Below, one piece after another: positions 60,701 to 64,000 of a stretch of 64,000 nt of DNA (position 1 is its first letter; each line of letters opens with the position of its first letter). A program made the translations under genes and the position numbers. Origin of the DNA: JAWKJY01 sp041393535 (GTDB lineage Bacteria; Actinomycetota; Thermoleophilia; Gaiellales; Gaiellaceae). Under the pieces are notes generated by a model. The model ran no database searches and was not told the origin of the DNA. It saw only the letters and a program-made list of their open reading frames with translations. The stretch spans positions 372,001-436,000 of the forward strand of contig JAWKJY010000004.1 in assembly GCA_041393535.1 (NCBI GenBank), given 5' to 3'.

Positions 60701-61411
60701 ATGGCCAGAATCCTCCGCACGCTCACCCCCCTCGCGCTCGCGCTCGTCGCCGCCGTCTCCCTCGCCGCGTGCGGTGGCGGGGACTCGTCCTCCGCCCCCG
60801 CGGCACCGCCCGCGGGCGAGAGCCAGCAGGGCGCCGCGCCCGACCAGTTCACGGAGCTCGACGGCATCCCGCAGGACGGCGCGATCCTCGGCGACCCGAA
60901 CGCGCCCGTGACCCTCGTCGAGTACGGGGACATGCAGTGCCCGTTCTGCGCCGAGTGGGCGGAGAAGGCGCTCCCCAGCGTGATCGACGAGTACGTCGCG
61001 ACCGGCAAGGTGCAGCTGCGCTTCAACGGCATGGCCTTCATCGGCCCCGACTCGGTCACGGCGCTCCAGGCGATCAACGCCGCCGGGCTGCAGGACCGGA
61101 TGTGGCAGATGGTCGAGCTGCTCTACCTGAACCAGGGCGGCGAGAACGCGGGCTGGGTCACGGAGGAGCTGCTCCGCCGCCTCGGCCAGCTCGTCCCGGG
61201 CCTCGACGTGGACAGGATGATCGCGGACATGGGCTCCGACGAGGTCAAGCAGCTGGTCGACGCGTCGATCGCCGACGCCGCGCAGAACGGCATCGAGTCG
61301 ACGCCGTCGTTCCGGGCCGGGAAGACCGACGGCACGCTCGAGGTGGTCGAGATCGACAGCCTCGAGGCCGACGGGATCACGCCGACGCTCGACGAGCTGC
61401 TCGCGGGATAG
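60701..61411 (+). CDS. DsbA-like thiol-disulfide lipoprotein
   Basis: A 236-residue lipoprotein with lipobox LAAC (C24), a Ser/Pro/Ala-rich spacer and a thioredoxin-fold domain with an insertion. The redox motif is C80-P-F-C83 in GDMQCPFCAEW; the cis-proline region is IESTPSF. It probably catalyses disulfide exchange outside the membrane, of the DsbA/BdbD class. ATG 60701 is 7 nt after CATACT (60688-60693). The upstream 119-bp gap also holds a CGGGG-TTT-CCCCG hairpin (60628-60640). Confidence 0.92.
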   Translation: MARILRTLTPLALALVAAVSLAACGGGDSSSAPAAPPAGESQQGAAPDQFTELDGIPQDGAILGDPNAPVTLVEYGDMQCPFCAEWAEKALPSVIDEYVATGKVQLRFNGMAFIGPDSVTALQAINAAGLQDRMWQMVELLYLNQGGENAGWVTEELLRRLGQLVPGLDVDRMIADMGSDEVKQLVDASIADAAQNGIESTPSFRAGKTDGTLEVVEIDSLEADGITPTLDELLAG

Positions 61412-61475
61412 TCCCCCAGCCAGGTCCGTCCCGCCCTGCGCGATGATGGGCGGGACCACGACCGGGGAGGCCGCG

Positions 61476-61865
61476 ATGCAGGGCACGGGCGCCATGACGA
61501 TCGAGCGGGCGGACTTCGTGTCCGTGCCCGTCACCGACCTCGCGCGCTCGACGCGCTTCTACCAGGAGACCCTCGGGCTGCAGCGGCTCGGCGCCGGCGC
61601 GTGGCCGGAGTTCGCGCTCGGGAACGTCAGCCTCTACCTGGTCGACCCGACCAACATGGGCCAGTCCTTCCAGGGCCCGCACACCGCGCACATCGCCCTG
61701 CGCGTGCCCGACGTGGCCGCGGCGCGCGCGGAGCTCGAGGCGCGCGGCGTCGCCTTCGACGGGGACATCTTCGACACGGGCGTCTGCCACATGGCGTTCT
61801 TCCGCGACCCGGACGGGAACGCGCTGATGCTCCACCGCCGCTACGCGCCGCCCGGGGGCGGCTAG
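61476..61865 (+). CDS. VOC (glyoxalase/bleomycin resistance) family protein
   Basis: A 129-residue vicinal-oxygen-chelate protein made of two beta-alpha-beta-beta-beta units: DFVSVPVTDLARSTRFYQETLGL, then HTAHIALRVPDVAAARAEL, ending in FFRDPDGNALMLHRRY. Possible metal ligands include the His of HIAL and the C-terminal Glu-equivalent position, which is not conserved, so metal use is uncertain. I prefer ATG 61476, which has GGGGAGG 8 nt upstream, over ATG 61443. It converges on the aminotransferase gene and overlaps it by 4 bp. Confidence 0.82.
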   Translation: MQGTGAMTIERADFVSVPVTDLARSTRFYQETLGLQRLGAGAWPEFALGNVSLYLVDPTNMGQSFQGPHTAHIALRVPDVAAARAELEARGVAFDGDIFDTGVCHMAFFRDPDGNALMLHRRYAPPGGG

Positions 61866-63028
61866 CCGCGGAGCCGGGCGAGCCGGCGGATGCCCTCGTC
61901 GAGGACGGCGTCCGTCTTGCAGAACGCGAAGCGGGCGAGGTGCCGCGGCGGGTCCTCTCGCTGGAAGGCCGAGAGCGGGATCGCCGCGACGCCCGCCCGC
62001 GCGGGCAGCTCGCGGCAGAAGGCCATGTCGTCCTCGAACCCGAGCGGCCGGACGTCCGCGAGGACGAAGTACGTCCCCTCGGGCACGAGCACGTCGAGGC
62101 CGGCGCGCTCGAGGCCCTCGCAGAGGCGGTCGCGCCGGGCCCGGTACTCGGCGGCCAGCCCGGCGAGGAACGCGTCGCCGAGCCGCAGGCCGGCGGCGAC
62201 GGCGAGCTGGAGCGGGGTGCCGCTGCAGAACGTCGTGAACTGCTTCGCCGAGCGCAGCGCGTCCGCGACGGGCGCGTTCGCGCACGCCCAGCCGACCTTC
62301 CAGCCGGTGACGCTGAACGTCTTCCCGGCCGACGAGATGGTCACCGTGCGCTCGCGCATCCCCGGCAGCGTCGCGATCGGCACGTGCTCGACGTCGTAGA
62401 CCAGGTGCTCGTAGACCTCGTCCGTGATCGCGAGCAGGTCGTGTCGGCGGCAGATGTCGGCGATCCCCTCGAGCTCCGCCCGCGAGAGCACGGTGCCCGT
62501 CGGGTTGAGCGGCGAGTTGAGCAGGATGGCGCGGGTGCGCGGCGTCACCGCGGCCTCGATCGCGGCCGCGTCGACCTGGAAGCGCGGTGGCGCGAGGTGC
62601 ACCGCCACCGCGACCGCGTCGGCCATGGCGATCGCGGGTCGGTAGCAGTCGTAGCACGGCTCGAGCACGATCACCTCGTCCCCCGGCTCGCAGAGCGCGA
62701 GCAGCGCGCCGTGGATCGCCTCGGTCGCCCCCGCGAACGCCGTCACCTCCGCGTCGGCGTCGTAGCGCAGGCCGTAGTGGCGCTCCTGGTGCTCGGCGAC
62801 CGCGCGGTTCAGGTCGGGCACGCCCTGCAGGCGGCCGTACTGGTTGTGCCCGGCGCGGATGGCCTCGATCGCGCCGTCGAGCACGGCGGGCGGCCCGTCG
62901 AAGTCCGGGAAGCCCTGGCCCAGGTTGACCGCGTCGTGCGCCTGGGCGAGCGCGGTCATCTCCGTGAAGATCGTCGTGCCGAATCCCTGGAGGCGCGAGG
63001 CGAGCGGCTGCGGGCGGGACGGCTCCAC
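61862..63028 (-). CDS. Class I/II PLP aminotransferase (aspartate/methionine/kynurenine type)
   Basis: A 388-residue fold-type I aminotransferase. VNLGQGFPDFDGPPAVLDGA at the N-terminus and SSAGKTFSVTGWKVGW (PLP lysine) resemble the methionine/kynurenine aminotransferase group (YbdL-like); LLNSPLNPTGTVLSR is the cofactor-binding proline loop. GTG 63028 is 6 nt after TACACT (63040-63035), so the start lies well inside the longer possible frame. A LysR gene is divergent, making this the likely regulatory target. Confidence 0.9.
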   Translation of the reverse strand: MEPSRPQPLASRLQGFGTTIFTEMTALAQAHDAVNLGQGFPDFDGPPAVLDGAIEAIRAGHNQYGRLQGVPDLNRAVAEHQERHYGLRYDADAEVTAFAGATEAIHGALLALCEPGDEVIVLEPCYDCYRPAIAMADAVAVAVHLAPPRFQVDAAAIEAAVTPRTRAILLNSPLNPTGTVLSRAELEGIADICRRHDLLAITDEVYEHLVYDVEHVPIATLPGMRERTVTISSAGKTFSVTGWKVGWACANAPVADALRSAKQFTTFCSGTPLQLAVAAGLRLGDAFLAGLAAEYRARRDRLCEGLERAGLDVLVPEGTYFVLADVRPLGFEDDMAFCRELPARAGVAAIPLSAFQREDPPRHLARFAFCKTDAVLDEGIRRLARLRG

Positions 63029-63076
63029 GCGAGGAGTGTACGGGCGGCCGCTGCCGGGCTCGCGGGGGCCTGTCGA

Positions 63077-63089
63077 TAAGCTGGGCTTA
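63077..63089. promoter_or_regulatory. LysR-type box (T-N11-A) overlapping the regulator's own -10 and start codon
   Basis: TAAGCTGGGCTTA is a perfect TAAGC-N3-GCTTA dyad obeying the T-N11-A rule for LysR-type operators (the dyad extends one base each side, 63076-63090). Its left half contains the -10-like TAAGCT and its last A is the first base of the lysR ATG, so binding would block the regulator's own transcription. Confidence 0.6.
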
Positions 63090-64000
63090 TGCGACGCAGC
63101 AACGAGCTGGGCGCCGAGCGCACGGGCGCGGGCGCGCACCTGGACACGCGCCAGCTCGCCGCCTTCTGCACGGTCGTCGAGCTCCGGAGCTTCTCGCAGG
63201 CGGCTGCCCGGCTCGGCGTCAGCCAGCCGGCGGTCAGCCTCCAGATCCGCGCGCTCGAGGAGCGGCTCGGGCGGGTGCTGCTCGATCGCTCGGGGCGTCG
63301 GGTCGAGCCGACCGAGGCCGGCGAGCGGCTCTACCGCGGCGCGCAGCGGCTGCTGGCCGCCGAGCAGCAGGCGCTCGAGGAGCTCGCCGACGACGTCGAG
63401 GTGGGCGGCGTGCTCGCGATCGGCGCATCAACCGGGCCCGGCGCGACGCTCGTCCCGGTGCTGCTCTGCGAGCTGGCGGCGCGCCATCCCGGGGTCCAGG
63501 TCTCGCTGTCGGTCTGGGACACGCAGACGGTGATCGACCGGGTCGCCCGGCGGGAGCTCGAGCTCGGGGTCGTCGGCGCGCTGCGCCGGGCCCGCTCGCT
63601 CGCCTTCGAGCCCCTCGTGCGCGACGAGATCGTCCTCGCCGTCCCGCCGGGCCATCGCTTCGCGGGCCGGCACGTCGGGCCGGAGGAGCTCTCCGACGAG
63701 ACGCTGCTCGTGATGCAGGAGGGCGCGGGGGTGCGCCAGGTCGTCGAGGAGGAGCTCCGCCGGGCGGGCATGCGCCTGCGGCCGGGGCGGCGCGTCGAGC
63801 TGGGGCTGCAGGAGTCGGTCAAGGCGGCCGTCCTCGCCGGGCACGGGGTCGGCTTCATCTCGCGAACGGCCGTCGAGGCCGACGTCGCCTCGGGGACGCT
63901 CGCGGTCGCGCGGGTCGAGGGCTTGGCCCCCTCGCGCCAGATCTACGTCGTCCGCTCGGAGTCGCGCTTGCCGACCCGTGCGGCCGAGGCGTTCCTGGCG
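63089..64000 (+). CDS. LysR family transcriptional regulator, partial (C-terminus beyond right edge)
   Basis: The visible 304 codons include the N-terminal winged helix-turn-helix (LAAFCTVVELRSFSQAAARL, then GVSQPAVSLQIRALEERLG) and most of the effector domain (VLAIGASTGPGATLVPVLL, AVLAGHGVGFISR). No stop codon occurs before the window ends. ATG 63089 is 6 nt after TAAGCT, inside a T-N11-A palindrome, suggesting leaderless and autoregulated expression. It diverges from an aminotransferase gene 60 bp away, the classic LysR arrangement. Confidence 0.93.
   Translation, partial: MRRSNELGAERTGAGAHLDTRQLAAFCTVVELRSFSQAAARLGVSQPAVSLQIRALEERLGRVLLDRSGRRVEPTEAGERLYRGAQRLLAAEQQALEELADDVEVGGVLAIGASTGPGATLVPVLLCELAARHPGVQVSLSVWDTQTVIDRVARRELELGVVGALRRARSLAFEPLVRDEIVLAVPPGHRFAGRHVGPEELSDETLLVMQEGAGVRQVVEEELRRAGMRLRPGRRVELGLQESVKAAVLAGHGVGFISRTAVEADVASGTLAVARVEGLAPSRQIYVVRSESRLPTRAAEAFLA

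Overview
The window is a GC-rich (by eye about 70-75%), densely coded bacterial chromosome segment with no mobile element, CRISPR array or rRNA. Gene content points to an actinobacterial lineage outside the classic Actinomycetes, most likely class Thermoleophilia (inference). The evidence is: menaquinone made by the futalosine route (mqnA, mqnC, mqnD, mqnE); HrcA/CIRCE control of groESL; a three-helix actinobacterial-type Rieske protein combined with a split b6-like cytochrome b and a subunit IV-cytochrome c fusion; heavy GTG start usage; and many genes whose start codon lies 6-7 nt after a TANNNT box, the signature of leaderless mRNAs. No gap of more than 300 bases lacks a gene.

Layout. 1-4158: DUF1385 (cut by the left edge), an M20 peptidase, rarA and a threonine synthase. 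4163-7209 (minus strand): E2 acyltransferase, lipB, lipA, reading on into the threonine synthase. 7355-10638: small proteins, a Nudix hydrolase and the CIRCE-flanked groES-groEL operon. 10707-16571: a membrane-anchored oligopeptide-type binding protein, a sulfite-oxidase-like molybdoenzyme, ygfZ, tRNA-Arg, a cobalamin-binding-type protein and an ornithine cyclodeaminase homologue. 16592-24074: small unknowns, mqnD, a DMT permease, modA, a GABA-type aminotransferase, an NmrA-like reductase, a lipid kinase, pcm and gtrA. 24076-28644: two polytopic membrane glycosyltransferase-type proteins (the second frameshifted), a YmdB phosphodiesterase and a degenerate M23 protein.

28839-43405 is the metabolic core: an ABC exporter, hemB-hemL, a prenyl-synthase-like small protein, a 55-residue membrane protein, ubiD, qcrA-qcrB-qcrC, ubiX, ubiE/menG (frameshifted), a polyprenyl diphosphate synthase, mqnE, mqnA and mqnC. 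Together these make heme, the menaquinone head and tail, the decarboxylation and methylation steps, and the menaquinol:cytochrome c reductase that uses the product. 43424-50984: a AAA ATPase and a cyclase/STAND ATPase diverge from a region with two matching 17-bp palindromes, followed by a phosphodiester glycosidase, a DedA protein, a secreted metzincin and an SRPBCC protein. 51066-60581: a surface-polysaccharide set (DegT aminotransferase, CapD/FlaA1-like protein, DUF354, asparagine synthase, sugar-phosphate transferase) interrupted by a UvrD-type helicase and a SnoaL fusion. 60701-64000: a DsbA-like lipoprotein, a VOC protein, a PLP aminotransferase and a divergent LysR regulator cut by the right edge.

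Three genes (E2, the second membrane glycosyltransferase, ubiE) are split by frameshifts although both halves are well conserved, and the tail of the 10707-13010 gene looks doubly shifted. Assembly error is as likely as real decay. The most unusual signals are regulatory: the leaderless promoter signature, two divergent gene pairs with overlapping -10 boxes, the tandem palindromes at 44579-44618, short overlapping reading frames that lead into main genes, and a likely CTG start for the YmdB homologue.
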